Part shown: positions 16,282 through 25,154 of the stretch, piece after piece | How positions within the stretch are numbered: the stretch's first letter is position 1 | Layout: every line of letters starts with the position of its first letter | Assembly (NCBI GenBank): GCA_002083775.1 | Contig: MTEI01000003.1 | Location: forward strand, 124,001-188,000 | Source of the DNA: Rhodoferax ferrireducens | Lineage (GTDB): Bacteria > Pseudomonadota > Gammaproteobacteria > Burkholderiales > Burkholderiaceae_C | Direction: 5' to 3' | DNA length: 64,000 bases | The notes under the pieces: generated by a model | What the model was told of the DNA's origin: nothing | The model's database searches: none | Seen by the model: the letters and a program-made list of their open reading frames with translations, nothing else | Program-made: the position numbers and the translations under genes

Positions 16282-17427
16282 ATGTTAAATCTTCATCTTT
16301 CTGACTTCTCCCTTGAACACTTCATGTCCCACTACTGGCAGCAAAAGCCGGTGGTGATCCGCCAGGGTTTCAAGGCCTGGGCTGACCTGATCAGCCCCAA
16401 CGACCTGGCCGGGCTGGCCTGCGAGGCCGAGGTCGAATCGCGCATGGTCTACAAGCAAGATGACCAGTGGCAGGCCGAGTTCGGCCCGTTTGAGTCGTTC
16501 GAGCGCTTTGGCGACACGGGCTGGACGCTGGTGGTGCAGGCGGTGAACCACTGGTCACCCGAGGTGGCCGAGCTGGTCAAGCCGTTTGCCTTCATCCCCA
16601 AATGGCGGCTGGACGACGTGATGATCAGCTACGCGTTGCCCGGCGGCGGCGTGGGCCCACACATTGATTTATATGACGTGTTTATCTGCCAGGGCTCGGG
16701 CCGCAGGCACTGGCGCGTGGGTGACGTGGGTAACCACCGACAGTTTTCCGCGCACGCGGCGCTGTTACACACAGACCCGTTTGAAGCCATCATCGACACC
16801 GAGCTGCTGCCGGGTGACATCCTCTACATTCCGCCAGGTTTTCCGCACGAGGGCGTGACGCTGGAAGAGTCGATGAGTTTTTCTGTGGGTTTTCGCGCAA
16901 AATCGGCCTGCGACATGCTCAGCGGCCTGGCCGACTACGTGATCGACAAGGACCTGGCTCAGCACCTGCTGACCGACCCGCACCGCCCCATTCACCAGCA
17001 CCAGGGTCAGATCAACCCGGCCGACTTTGCCCGCATCAAGGCGCACCTGCAAAGTGTGCTGGACAACGACACGCTGCTGGCGGACTTTGCGGGCAGTTAC
17101 TTCTCCAAGACCAAATGTGCGCTGGATTTGCAGGCGCTGGACGAGTCACTGGACGCCGCCGAGCTGATCAACATGCTGCAAGAGCAGCCGCTGGTGCGCA
17201 CTGGCGGCCTGCGCTGTTTTTATGTGGATGAGACGCTGGTGCAAGGCGTGTGTTACGTCGAAGGCGAGCGTTTTGAGTTTGGTTCTGCATGCAAAGATGC
17301 CGTGGTGGCGCTATGTGACCACGATGAGCTGGCTTTTTCCGTGCTGCAGAGCGGGCTCAAAAACCCGGATTTTGTGCGCCAGTTGACCGAGTGGGTGAAC
17401 GCCGGGTTCTGGTATTTTCGGAACTGA
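16282..17427 (+). CDS. roxA: JmjC/cupin ribosomal oxygenase, likely 50S protein L16 arginine 3-hydroxylase
   Basis: The 381-residue product matches the RoxA (YcfD) group of Fe(II)/2-oxoglutarate oxygenases, which hydroxylate an arginine of ribosomal protein L16. The JmjC core contains HIDLYDVF (metal ligands His and Asp) and, downstream, the LPGDILYIPPGFPHEG segment with the distal His. The C-terminal part holds the dimerisation and winged-helix regions (LSGLADYVIDKDL onward). I use the ATG at 16282 because an upstream ATG at 16231 adds 17 residues before the conserved MLNLHLSDFSLEHF start. It is divergent from the NERD helicase. Confidence 0.85.
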   Translation: MLNLHLSDFSLEHFMSHYWQQKPVVIRQGFKAWADLISPNDLAGLACEAEVESRMVYKQDDQWQAEFGPFESFERFGDTGWTLVVQAVNHWSPEVAELVKPFAFIPKWRLDDVMISYALPGGGVGPHIDLYDVFICQGSGRRHWRVGDVGNHRQFSAHAALLHTDPFEAIIDTELLPGDILYIPPGFPHEGVTLEESMSFSVGFRAKSACDMLSGLADYVIDKDLAQHLLTDPHRPIHQHQGQINPADFARIKAHLQSVLDNDTLLADFAGSYFSKTKCALDLQALDESLDAAELINMLQEQPLVRTGGLRCFYVDETLVQGVCYVEGERFEFGSACKDAVVALCDHDELAFSVLQSGLKNPDFVRQLTEWVNAGFWYFRN

Positions 17428-17500
17428 CGCCGCGTGCCAGTTAGGTGCTTACCCTGTTATTGATTTAGCTCAAGGTTTTCCACGAAGGTTTATTGAAAAT

Positions 17501-17527
17501 GCGAGTTCGCCAAATAAGCGAACTCGC
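17501..17527. promoter_or_regulatory. Perfect 10-bp hairpin in the leader of the octaheme cytochrome gene
   Basis: gcgagttcgc (17501-17510), spacer caaataa, gcgaactcgc (17518-17527) form a perfect inverted repeat ending 22 bases before the start codon of the cytochrome gene. A ribosome-binding stretch gaggaaa lies between. It could be an operator, a leader hairpin controlling translation or mRNA stability, or the terminator of roxA; no T-run follows. Confidence 0.55.
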
Positions 17528-17549
17528 ATATAAAAACTGAGGAAACACA

Positions 17550-19187
17550 ATGAAGAACCGACTTGGCCTTGCCTTATTGGCCTTGGGCCTGGCGTGCGGT
17601 GGCCTGATGGCCTCGGCAGCAGAATCTGGCCAGACCGGTGGCAAGAGCAAGCCGTCGACCGCCGACCACACCAAATTCAAAGAGTTGGCTGGCCCGTTCA
17701 AAAGCGGCGAGGAGGTCACCAAGGCCTGCCTGAGCTGCCATACCGAGGCGTCCAAGCAGCTCATGGCCACCCGCCACTGGACCTGGGAGTACACCAACCC
17801 AGATACCGGGCAAAAGCTGGGCAAGAAAACCATGCTGAATGGTTTTTGCATTGGCGACAAGTCTAACGAAGCCTTCTGCAACTCTTGCCATATCGGTTAC
17901 GGCTGGAAAGACGCCAGCTTTGACTTCAAGGACGAAAACAAGGTTGATTGCCTGGTGTGTCACAACAGCGGTGACTATGTAAAACCCGCCGGTCTGGCAG
18001 GCAATGTGCCCACCGTCAAAACCGAATGGCCCATGGGCTCGGGCAAGTTTTTTGGCCCGATCGATCTGGCCAAGGTCAGCCAGCATGTGGGTAAAACCCG
18101 CACCGACAACTGTGGCACTTGTCACTACAACGGTGGTGGCGGTGACGGTGTCAAGCACGGTGACCTGGACTCGTCCCTGAACAGCGCCGACAAAAATCTT
18201 GACGTGCACATGGCCTCTAAAGACAAGGGCGGCCAGGGCTTCAGTTGCAGCACCTGCCACCAGTCAGACGGCCACGTGATCTCAGGCAGCCGCATCCAGA
18301 TGACCGCGTCTGACCCGCACGGCCCCAACGTGCGTGGTGACAAAGACGCGCGCGGCACCTCCACCTGCCAGTCTTGCCACGGCAACAAGCCGCACAAGCA
18401 GCCCGCGCTGAACATGGAAGTGCTCAACAGCCACACCGACAAGCTGGCCTGCCAGACCTGCCACGTGCCGGAATTTGCCCGCGGCGGTGTCGCCACCAAG
18501 ATGAAGTGGGACTGGTCCCAGGCCGGCAAGAAAGATGCAAACGGCAAGCCCTATGTGGTCAAAGACGACCACGGCCACAATATTTACGACAGCAAGAAGG
18601 GCACCTTTGAACTTGGCAACAACGTGGTGCCAGACTATGTGTGGTTCAACGGCAAAGTCACTTACACCCTGCAGACCGACACCATCGACCCCAGTGGCGT
18701 GGTCAAGATCAACACCTTTCATGGTGATTCGAAAGACCCCAAGGCCCGCATCTGGCCGGTGAAGCGTTTCCAGGGTAAACAGCCCTATGACACCGAGTAC
18801 AAAAAGCTGCTGGTGCCGCACACCGCTACCCCGGACGACACCGCCTTCTGGTACAACTTTGACTGGCCCAAGGCCCTGAAAGCCGGTGCCGAGGCCACTG
18901 GTGAACCCTATAGCGGCAAATATGGCTTTATCGAGACCGAAATGCTCTGGCCCATCACCCACATGGTGGCGCCCAAAGACAAGGCTGTGCCCTGCATCGA
19001 ATGCCACAAGGTGGATGGCCGTCTGGCCGGTCTGGACGGCATTTACGTGCCCGGGCGCGACAGCAACAAGTGGATCGACTGGATAGGCTGGCTGGCGGTG
19101 CTGGGCACCATTGTCGGCACCATGCTGCACGCCGGTTTCCGCATCTTTATCAAACCCGCCCGTACCCAGGAGAAACACCATGTCTAA
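17550..19187 (+). CDS. Octaheme c-type cytochrome of the tetrathionate reductase (OTR) family, membrane-anchored
   Basis: The 545-residue protein has a Sec signal peptide (cleavage near ASA-AE, residue 24) and eight CXXCH heme sites: CLSCH60, CNSCH110, CLVCH134, CGTCH188, CSTCH233, CQSCH273, CQTCH301 and CIECH482. This matches the octaheme family characterised in Shewanella oneidensis, which can reduce tetrathionate, nitrite and hydroxylamine in vitro. One hydrophobic helix at about 507-530 anchors it to the membrane with the catalytic part in the periplasm. The downstream cytochrome b overlaps by 8 bases and would pass quinol electrons to it. The physiological acceptor is not shown by sequence. 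Confidence 0.85.
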   Translation: MKNRLGLALLALGLACGGLMASAAESGQTGGKSKPSTADHTKFKELAGPFKSGEEVTKACLSCHTEASKQLMATRHWTWEYTNPDTGQKLGKKTMLNGFCIGDKSNEAFCNSCHIGYGWKDASFDFKDENKVDCLVCHNSGDYVKPAGLAGNVPTVKTEWPMGSGKFFGPIDLAKVSQHVGKTRTDNCGTCHYNGGGGDGVKHGDLDSSLNSADKNLDVHMASKDKGGQGFSCSTCHQSDGHVISGSRIQMTASDPHGPNVRGDKDARGTSTCQSCHGNKPHKQPALNMEVLNSHTDKLACQTCHVPEFARGGVATKMKWDWSQAGKKDANGKPYVVKDDHGHNIYDSKKGTFELGNNVVPDYVWFNGKVTYTLQTDTIDPSGVVKINTFHGDSKDPKARIWPVKRFQGKQPYDTEYKKLLVPHTATPDDTAFWYNFDWPKALKAGAEATGEPYSGKYGFIETEMLWPITHMVAPKDKAVPCIECHKVDGRLAGLDGIYVPGRDSNKWIDWIGWLAVLGTIVGTMLHAGFRIFIKPARTQEKHHV

Positions 19188-19842
19188 CACTGTCGCGGGC
19201 ACGGCCACGGCCACGGGCGTGGCTGATGCGCCACCCACCCGCATTTACCTGTTCAAACGCTTCGAGCGCTTCTGGCACTGGTCACAGGCGCTGATGATCA
19301 TCATTATGTTCATCACCGGCTTTGAGATCCATGGCAACTACAGCTGGCTGGGTTTCGCCAAGGCGGTGGATGTGCACACCTATGCCGCCTGGGCGCTGCT
19401 GGCGCTGTGGGCGTTCACCATCTTCTGGCAGTTCACCACCGGTGAGTGGCGCCAATACCTGCCCACCCTGAAAAAAGTGGACGCGATGGTGGTGTATTAC
19501 GTGTGGGGCATTTTCCACAACGCGCCGCACCCGTTCAAAAAGACGCAGGTCAGCAAACACAACCCGTTGCAGCGCCTGGCCTATCTGGCGCTGTTGGCAG
19601 CGGTGTCGCCGCTGATCTGGGGCTCTGGCCTGCTGTACCTGTTCCGGGCGTATTGGCCGGCTGCCGGGGTGGACACCTGGCTGTCGTTGCAATGGGTGGC
19701 CTACGCGCACACGGCGGGCGCCTTCATGATGCTGGTGTTCTTCTTTGTGCACGTCTACCTGACCACCACCGGTCACACCCCCACCGCGCACATCAAGACC
19801 ATGATCACCGGCTGGGAAGACGTGGAGCCTGATCACCACTGA
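19180..19842 (+). CDS. Cytochrome b561-type membrane subunit, quinol:octaheme electron donor
   Basis: The 220-residue product begins at the ATG at 19180, inside the last codons of the octaheme gene (8-base overlap, translational coupling). It has four hydrophobic helices with paired histidines, including ERFWHWSQALMIIIMFITGF in helix 1, VDVHTYAAWALLALW in helix 2, and YAHTAGAFMMLVFFFVHVYL in the last helix, matching the cytochrome b561/Ni-Fe hydrogenase b-subunit fold that binds two b hemes. With the preceding gene it forms a two-gene membrane-to-periplasm respiratory module. The quinone type is not evident. Confidence 0.85.
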   Translation: MSNTVAGTATATGVADAPPTRIYLFKRFERFWHWSQALMIIIMFITGFEIHGNYSWLGFAKAVDVHTYAAWALLALWAFTIFWQFTTGEWRQYLPTLKKVDAMVVYYVWGIFHNAPHPFKKTQVSKHNPLQRLAYLALLAAVSPLIWGSGLLYLFRAYWPAAGVDTWLSLQWVAYAHTAGAFMMLVFFFVHVYLTTTGHTPTAHIKTMITGWEDVEPDHH

Positions 19843-19847
19843 GCGAT

Positions 19848-20255
19848 GTGAAAACCAACCCCCGCTCCGCCACCCAACCCTGCCCCTGTGGCAGCGGGAA
19901 GCCCTACGCTGACTGCTGTGGCCGTTGGCACACTGGTCTGAGCGAGGGCATGCATGCGCCCACGCCCGAGGCGCTGATGCGCTCGCGCTACAGCGCCTAT
20001 GGCCTGGGGATGATCGACTACCTGCTGGCCACCTGGCACCCGAGCACCGCGCCCGGTGAGCTGGAGCTGCCGCCGGTGAAATGGCTGGAGCTGGACATTC
20101 GCCACGCCGAGATGACGGGTGACGCGGGCGTGGTGGAGTTCATCGCCCGCCTGCGCGACCAGGGGCGCGGCGCGCGCCTGCACGAGATCAGCCGCTTTGT
20201 ACGCGAAGACGGCCGCTGGCTGTACATCGACGGGACACATCCGGGCAAGGATTGA
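19848..20255 (+). CDS. YchJ-family protein with SEC-C metal-binding motif
   Basis: The 135-residue protein starts at a GTG and begins with the SEC-C zinc motif (CPCGSGKPYADCCG, residues 12-25). It continues with the YchJ core: PTPEALMRSRYSAY, WLELDI, and a closing ISRFVREDGRWLYIDG. Its length fits the UPF0225/YchJ family, an NTF2-like fold of unknown function. It starts five bases after the cytochrome b gene, so it may be co-transcribed, though a functional link to respiration is not implied. Confidence 0.85.
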   Translation: MKTNPRSATQPCPCGSGKPYADCCGRWHTGLSEGMHAPTPEALMRSRYSAYGLGMIDYLLATWHPSTAPGELELPPVKWLELDIRHAEMTGDAGVVEFIARLRDQGRGARLHEISRFVREDGRWLYIDGTHPGKD

Positions 20256-20264
20256 TCTGCCGCT

Positions 20265-20888
20265 TTACCTTGACCAAGCGATGCCAGCTGCAAGGCTGAG
20301 CAAGATCACGCCTGTGGCGCGCTCCACTTTGCGCACATGGGCCATGAAGTGCCTTACCACCGGCGGGTGATCTGCGGCACGGGCAATAACCAGATCCCAA
20401 AGCAGCACCACGGCAAACATCCACGTACCGTAGGCCAGTTGCACGGTCAAAGGCGTAGCCGGGCCAAACCCCAGCGAAAACAGGCTGGCGTAAAAGAGTG
20501 AATTTTTCGGGTTGAGAATACCTGAGAGGAAACCCACGCGGCATTCTTTCCCCCAGGAACTGCGTCGAGCTGCGGGGCCACCTGCAGTGGGTAACTGTGC
20601 GGAGCCGCGAACCCCCAGAAAGCGCCAACCCAGCCAAGCCAAGTAAGCGCAGCCGGCCCAGGTCAGTGCGGTCATCAGTCCGGATATTTCTTGCAGTGCG
20701 GCCACACCGCTGATGGCCAGCGCGATGTAAAGCCCGTTGGCCAGCGCAATGCCCACGCACACCCCGCTGGCCACTCGCGTGCCATTCACCAGCGCGCTGC
20801 GCACAATCAGAAAAAAATCTGGCCCCGGACTGAGTAGCGCTAAAAAATGCAGACCAGCGATCATCAAAAACTGTTGCCATACCGTCAT
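20265..20888 (-). CDS. LysE/RhtB-family amino acid exporter
   Basis: The 207-residue inner-membrane protein has about six hydrophobic helices and the family start MTVWQQFLMIAGLHFLALLSPGPDFFLI, including the conserved SPGPDF motif. The central hydrophilic loop and LNPKNSLFYASLF segment also match. I choose the ATG at 20888, preceded by ggaga at good spacing, over the upstream in-frame ATG at 20909. It exports amino acids or related metabolites; the substrate is unknown. The AraC-type regulator gene just upstream on the same strand is frameshifted. Confidence 0.86.
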   Translation of the reverse strand: MTVWQQFLMIAGLHFLALLSPGPDFFLIVRSALVNGTRVASGVCVGIALANGLYIALAISGVAALQEISGLMTALTWAGCAYLAWLGWRFLGVRGSAQLPTAGGPAARRSSWGKECRVGFLSGILNPKNSLFYASLFSLGFGPATPLTVQLAYGTWMFAVVLLWDLVIARAADHPPVVRHFMAHVRKVERATGVILLSLAAGIAWSR

Positions 20889-20942
20889 GTGCTGTCTCCG
20901 TCCATTCACTTGAATGAACGCAGCTTCGCAGCTTGACGCGGT

Positions 20943-21763
20943 TCAGTCTTGAAGAATCTTGCGCTGGTATTGCCCCGGCGTGGCGGCCACGCGCTGCTTG
21001 AAGGCGCGCTGAAAATGGCTTTGGTCGGCAAAGCCCAGGTGCAGCGCCGTCTCGGCCAGGCCCATGCCCTGGTCCAGCAGCCTGCGGGCGCGCTCAATGC
21101 GCTGGTCAAGCTGCCACGCATGCGGGTTATACCCACCGTGCGTTTGAAGGCCCGCACAAAGTGATAGCGGCTCAGGCAGGCGTGGGCAGCCATCTCATTC
21201 AGCGTGAGCGCCTCGGTACACCGCGCCTGGATCATGGCTTGAACGTCACGCAGGCGGGCTGAATCCGGCTTGCCGGTCAGGCGTTTGGTCTGCTGCGACC
21301 CGAACAAATCCCCGACAAACAGCAACAGCGCCGCTTCCTTGTCTTGCAGAGAAGCGGCTCCAAAAAGACAGGTGTTCAGGCTGGTCAGCCGGGTGTGCAG
21401 GTGCTGCGGCGCGGTGTGCGCTGGTAAGTGGGTGAGAACCAGTGCATCAAACGGGCCCATTTCACCCACCACATCGCGCACCCAGGCTGGGTCCAGATAC
21501 AGCATCTGGTAGCTCCACCGGCCATCTTCTTCGGGGTTGCAGGCATGCACTTCTCCGGCGGGGATCAGCACCACATCGCCCTGCGCCAAGGGTTGGCTCA
21601 CATTGCTGTGTCGCAACACGCTGCGCCCGCCATCCACCGCACCAATCGACAGACTGTTGTGGGAATGGGGTGCATAACAGGCAGCGCAGTCGTTGGCGAT
21701 GCGGCTTTCCACAAAGGGTAAAGCGGGTGATCTCCAGAAGCGGTGGACAGGCTGACGGGGCAT
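20943..21763 (-). pseudogene. AraC-family transcriptional regulator with a single-base frameshift
   Basis: The first about 215 codons read as an AraC regulator: a cupin-like sensor (PHSHNSLSIGAVDGG, GDVVLIPAGEVHACNPE) and the first helix-turn-helix (LTLNEMAAHACLSRYHFVRAFKRTVGI). At the GGG at 21124-21126 the frame is lost; adding one G restores HAWQLDQRIERARRLLDQ and the second helix-turn-helix to a TGA at 20943-20945, giving a normal 273-residue protein. So this is either a one-base deletion inactivating the gene or a sequencing error in a G-run. Its position just upstream of the LysE exporter suggests it controlled that gene. Confidence 0.8.
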
Positions 21764-21919
21764 GTGATCAGTATAGGTTTGGGTACCGCAGGGGCAATGG
21801 TGGTTGAACGGCACGTACGTTAAACTTTGAATTGTGACTATTCATACAAATTATGTTTTAATAGTTCGTGAACGTGACCTTTCCCCCCGTTCAATCGCCA
21901 GCCACACAGGAGCCTAAAC

Positions 21920-22315
21920 ATGACAGCTGTCCTTGAGCCACAACCCGCCGTCTCGCAAGACCGGGGCGCGCTGGCCAAAATGGTGATGACCCTGCTGGAC
22001 CACTGGGCGCTGCCCACCGAGGACCAGGCGGCGCTGCTGGGCATTGCCACCAGCAACCGCGCTGCGCTCACGCGTTACCGTAAGGGTGAACCCATCGGCA
22101 CCAGCCGCGACCAGTTTGAGCGCGTGGGCCACCTGCTGGGCATCCACAAAAACCTGCGTTTGTTGTTCCCGCAAAACCGCGACCTGGCTTACCGCTGGAT
22201 GTCCACCCGCAACAAGGCGTTTGACAACCTGACGCCGGTGGAGGTGGTGAAGAGTTGGGGTTTTGCCGGCCTTCTGATGGTGCGCGCCTATCTGGATCGC
22301 TCGCGCGGGGTTTGA
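21920..22315 (+). CDS. Xre/MbcA/ParS-type antitoxin of a RES toxin
   Basis: The 131-residue protein has an N-terminal helix-turn-helix-like half ([24 protein letters not shown]) and a C-terminal MbcA/ParS/Xre toxin-binding domain with [39 protein letters not shown]. This is the usual antitoxin partner of RES-domain toxins. Its TGA overlaps the toxin ATG by one base. Upstream is A+T rich with a small inverted repeat (actatt at 21837 and aatagt at 21860), a plausible autoregulatory operator. Confidence 0.86.
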   Translation: MTAVLEPQPAVSQDRGALAKMVMTLLDHWALPTEDQAALLGIATSNRAALTRYRKGEPIGTSRDQFERVGHLLGIHKNLRLLFPQNRDLAYRWMSTRNKAFDNLTPVEVVKSWGFAGLLMVRAYLDRSRGV

Positions 22316-23028
22316 TGGACACGTTGTTTGCCCACCTCACGTTGACCGATGTGCACCGCAGCGTGATCCGCAATGTGGTGTCGATCGGCTCGTCACAAGA
22401 CCTGTTTGATGACCTGACCAGCAGCCCCGCCGAGTGGGCGCTGGCGCAGCAGGTGGAAGATGAGGTCAAACCGCCGCCGTATCAATCCCGAACCCCGGTG
22501 ATTCACCGGCCGTTTGAAGACGCCACCTGGGCCAACGCGATTGGCTGGCCGTTCAAACACTGGCAAACCAGCCGGTTTTCGGATGGGGCGTTTGGTGTCT
22601 GGTACGGTTGCGACTCGGCTAAAACATCCGTTTACGAGACCGCCTACCACTGGTTCAACGGGTTCCTGACTGATGCCGGGTTTCAGCATGAAAAGGTGGT
22701 GGGTGAGCGCAAACTGTACGACGTGATGTGTGACGCAGCGCTGCTAGACTTGCGGCCCTTGACCACCCAGCACCCCGGCCTGGTGCATAAAACCGACTAC
22801 AGCTTTACCCAGTCGCTCGGTGCCCGCCTGCACCACGAGGGTCACCCCGGGCTGGTGACCGCTTCGGTGCGGTATGCGCCCGGGCACAACTATGTGGTCT
22901 TGAACCCCGCCGTGTTGTCCAACCCGCGACTGCATTGCCAACTGACCTACCGACTTGACGGCCACCACATCGTGATTGAAAAGCAACCGGGTGTGGTGTG
23001 GATGGATGTGGCGACGGCGGCGCTTTGA
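22315..23028 (+). CDS. RES-domain toxin (probable NAD+-degrading)
   Basis: The 237-residue product starts at the ATG at 22315, sharing a base with the antitoxin stop. It carries the RES-type core: [41 protein letters not shown], with the Arg, Tyr and Glu residues expected for the ADP-ribosyltransferase-like fold, and a later [22 protein letters not shown] segment containing the conserved Ser. Known RES toxins break down NAD+ and stop growth. This is longer than typical RES toxins (about 150-170 residues) because of an N-terminal extension of about 70 residues. Confidence 0.84.
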   Translation: MDTLFAHLTLTDVHRSVIRNVVSIGSSQDLFDDLTSSPAEWALAQQVEDEVKPPPYQSRTPVIHRPFEDATWANAIGWPFKHWQTSRFSDGAFGVWYGCDSAKTSVYETAYHWFNGFLTDAGFQHEKVVGERKLYDVMCDAALLDLRPLTTQHPGLVHKTDYSFTQSLGARLHHEGHPGLVTASVRYAPGHNYVVLNPAVLSNPRLHCQLTYRLDGHHIVIEKQPGVVWMDVATAAL

Positions 23029-23127
23029 GCTGTGATGCGGATGCGGCGGCACAATCCAGCGCTGGCACTGCGACGGCGGTGACTTGCACGATATGGCGTG
23101 TCGACATAATAAGCCGTTATTTTTTAC

Positions 23128-23180
23128 TATTTTTGTCATAGCTGCTTGCCCTTATATTGATTGGTCTACAGGCATAAATC
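23128..23180 (-). repeat. Interspersed hairpin repeat, copy H (reverse orientation, diverged)
   Basis: On the minus strand it reads atttatgcctgtagaccaat, spacer, taagggcaagcagctatgacaaaaa. It lies between the RES toxin gene and the radical SAM gene and ends 9 bases before the latter's start codon, so it is within its leader. Confidence 0.68.
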
Positions 23181-23188
23181 TCGTATAA

Positions 23189-24961
23189 ATGGCACCGCTA
23201 CCCTGTACCGCTCCGCGCATCATCCTGACCACGCTGAACGCGCGCTACATCCATGCATCGCTGGGCTTGCGTTACTTGCTGGCCAACCTGGACCGGCATG
23301 GCGGCGCGGGGCTGCGTTCTCAGGCGGTGCTGCGCGAGTACACGATTTCGCGCCTCGCGCAGGAGGTGGTGGCGGATTTGCTGGCCACGTTGGACGGGTC
23401 ACCTGCCTTGCCGGATGATGCGCCTGAACAGGGGGCAGATGTTGTGGCTTCGGCTGAGGCGGCGGGAGAGGTAGCGGGTCAGCAACTTGCCAGCCGCTCA
23501 GCCTTCCGGCAGCGGCAAATCATCGGTTTTGGCGTGTACATCTGGAACGTGCCGCAGACCACCGAGGCCATCCGCCTGCTCAAAGTCATGCGGCCTGACT
23601 TGACTGTGGTGCTGGGCGGCCCGGAAGTCAGTCACGAGACCGATCAGCAAGCCATCACCGGGCTGGCCGACTTTGTCATCACCGGCTGGGGCGATATGAG
23701 TTTTGCCAAACTGTGCCGTGCGCTGATCGACGGCCCCAAGCCGTTGATGAAAGTCATCCCCGGCGAACAACCCGAGTTGGCGGATATTGAACTGCCCTAT
23801 CTGGAGTACAGCGAAACCGATCTGGCCCACCGCCTGCTGTATGTGGAAGCCTCGCGCGGCTGCCCGTTCAAATGTGAGTTTTGCCTGAGTTCGCTCGACA
23901 AAACCGCCTGGGCATTTGCGCTTGACCGGGTACTGGCGGCGCTGCAGGCCTTGTACCAGCGCGGGGCGCGCAACTTCAAGTTTGTGGACCGCACCTTCAA
24001 CCTGAAGATTGACCATTCGGCGCGCATCCTGCAGTTCTTTCTGGACAAGCTGGCGGCTGATGGTGGCCCGCTGTTTCTGCACTTTGAAGTCATCCCCGAT
24101 CACCTGCCCGAGCGGCTGAAATTGCTGCTGGCGCAGTTTCCGCCCGGCGTGTTGCAGCTCGAAGTGGGTGTGCAAAGCTTCAACGCGGTGGTGCAGCACA
24201 CCATTTCTCGCCGCCAGGACAATGCCGCCACCGAGGCCAACTTGCGCTGGCTGCTGACCCAAAGCCACGCGCATATCCACGCTGACCTGATCTTTGGCCT
24301 GCCGGGCGAGACGCTGCAAAGCTTTGCCGACGGCTTTGACCGGTTGCTGGGCATTGGCCCGCATGAGATCCAATTGGGTATCTTGAAGCGCCTGCGCGGC
24401 ACACCCATCACCCGCCATACGCAGACGCACGGCATGGTCTATGCGTTTGATCCGCCCTACACCGTGTCGCAGACTGGCGTGGTCGAAGCCGCGACGCTGC
24501 AGCGCTTCACCCGTTTTGCGCGTTATTGGGATGTGTTGGCCAATTCCGGACGTTTTGCGCAGACGCTGGCGCTGCTGCTCGGTTCCCCCTCGGAAAATCC
24601 CGCGGTCAACGCCAGGCGGGTTGCGGCTGACGAGCCTTCGGGCGCCCCGGAAGCTGTCACGTCGGGGTCGGGCCCTTCCCCGTTCTGGCGCTTCTGGGCG
24701 CTGTCAGATGCGCTGTGGCAGCGCCTGGGCGCCACCCACCGGCTGACGCCCGAGGTGTTGGTCGACGCGCTGTTTGAGTACCTGAGCCAAAGCCTGCCGA
24801 CCGATGAGGTGCGCCAGGTGCTGCTGGCCGACTACCTCAACAGCGGCGCCCGTGCCAACCCGCAGGCTTTGCAGGGGCTACTGCCACGGCAGATGCCATC
24901 TCACGCCAAAGCTGTTCGCACCTTGGCCACCCGCCAGGAGCGGCATCAAAACACCGCTTGA
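23189..24961 (+). CDS. B12-binding-type radical SAM protein (DUF4080-like)
   Basis: The 590-residue protein has an N-terminal cobalamin-binding-like domain (IILTTLNARYIHASLGLRYL, IIGFGVYIWN, VLGGPEVS) and then the radical SAM core with the cluster motif CPFKCEFC in EASRGCPFKCEFCLSSLDK at about residues 223-230. The C-terminal 200 residues match the DUF4080 type found with this architecture. Such enzymes use S-adenosylmethionine radicals, often for methyl transfer or rearrangement; the substrate is unknown. An internal linker of about 40 residues (around 70-110) is rich in Ala/Glu/Asp. It is a single gene with repeats on both sides. Confidence 0.85.
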   Translation: MAPLPCTAPRIILTTLNARYIHASLGLRYLLANLDRHGGAGLRSQAVLREYTISRLAQEVVADLLATLDGSPALPDDAPEQGADVVASAEAAGEVAGQQLASRSAFRQRQIIGFGVYIWNVPQTTEAIRLLKVMRPDLTVVLGGPEVSHETDQQAITGLADFVITGWGDMSFAKLCRALIDGPKPLMKVIPGEQPELADIELPYLEYSETDLAHRLLYVEASRGCPFKCEFCLSSLDKTAWAFALDRVLAALQALYQRGARNFKFVDRTFNLKIDHSARILQFFLDKLAADGGPLFLHFEVIPDHLPERLKLLLAQFPPGVLQLEVGVQSFNAVVQHTISRRQDNAATEANLRWLLTQSHAHIHADLIFGLPGETLQSFADGFDRLLGIGPHEIQLGILKRLRGTPITRHTQTHGMVYAFDPPYTVSQTGVVEAATLQRFTRFARYWDVLANSGRFAQTLALLLGSPSENPAVNARRVAADEPSGAPEAVTSGSGPSPFWRFWALSDALWQRLGATHRLTPEVLVDALFEYLSQSLPTDEVRQVLLADYLNSGARANPQALQGLLPRQMPSHAKAVRTLATRQERHQNTA

Positions 24962-25003
24962 TGCCGCAATTGACGGCCTTGGATGCCAACTCTAAGGGCT
25001 TTA

Positions 25004-25038
25004 GATTCCGCAATTGCCAACGCTGATTTAGCGGAATC
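25004..25038. other. 8-bp inverted repeat after the radical SAM gene
   Basis: gattccgc (25004-25011) and gcggaatc (25031-25038) are complementary across 19 bases. It lies 42 bases after the radical SAM stop, and repeat copy I follows. It may serve as a transcription stop, but there is no T-run, so this is weak. Confidence 0.35.
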
Positions 25039-25099
25039 AAGCCGGGGCGAGCCACTTGCATGAGCTGAATATGTGACCGGAACGGTCTCTGCGCTAGCT

Positions 25100-25153
25100 C
25101 AAAAAGAGTAGCTGTCAGCCCTTTCTGCAATTGGGCTACAAGCCAATTTGACG
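25100..25153 (-). repeat. Interspersed hairpin repeat, copy I
   Basis: On the minus strand it reads cgtcaaattggcttgtagccc, spacer, aagggctgacagctactctttttg. It fills the space immediately downstream of the deoA stop codon (25155-25157), in deoA's orientation. Confidence 0.8.
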
Positions 25154-25154
25154 C

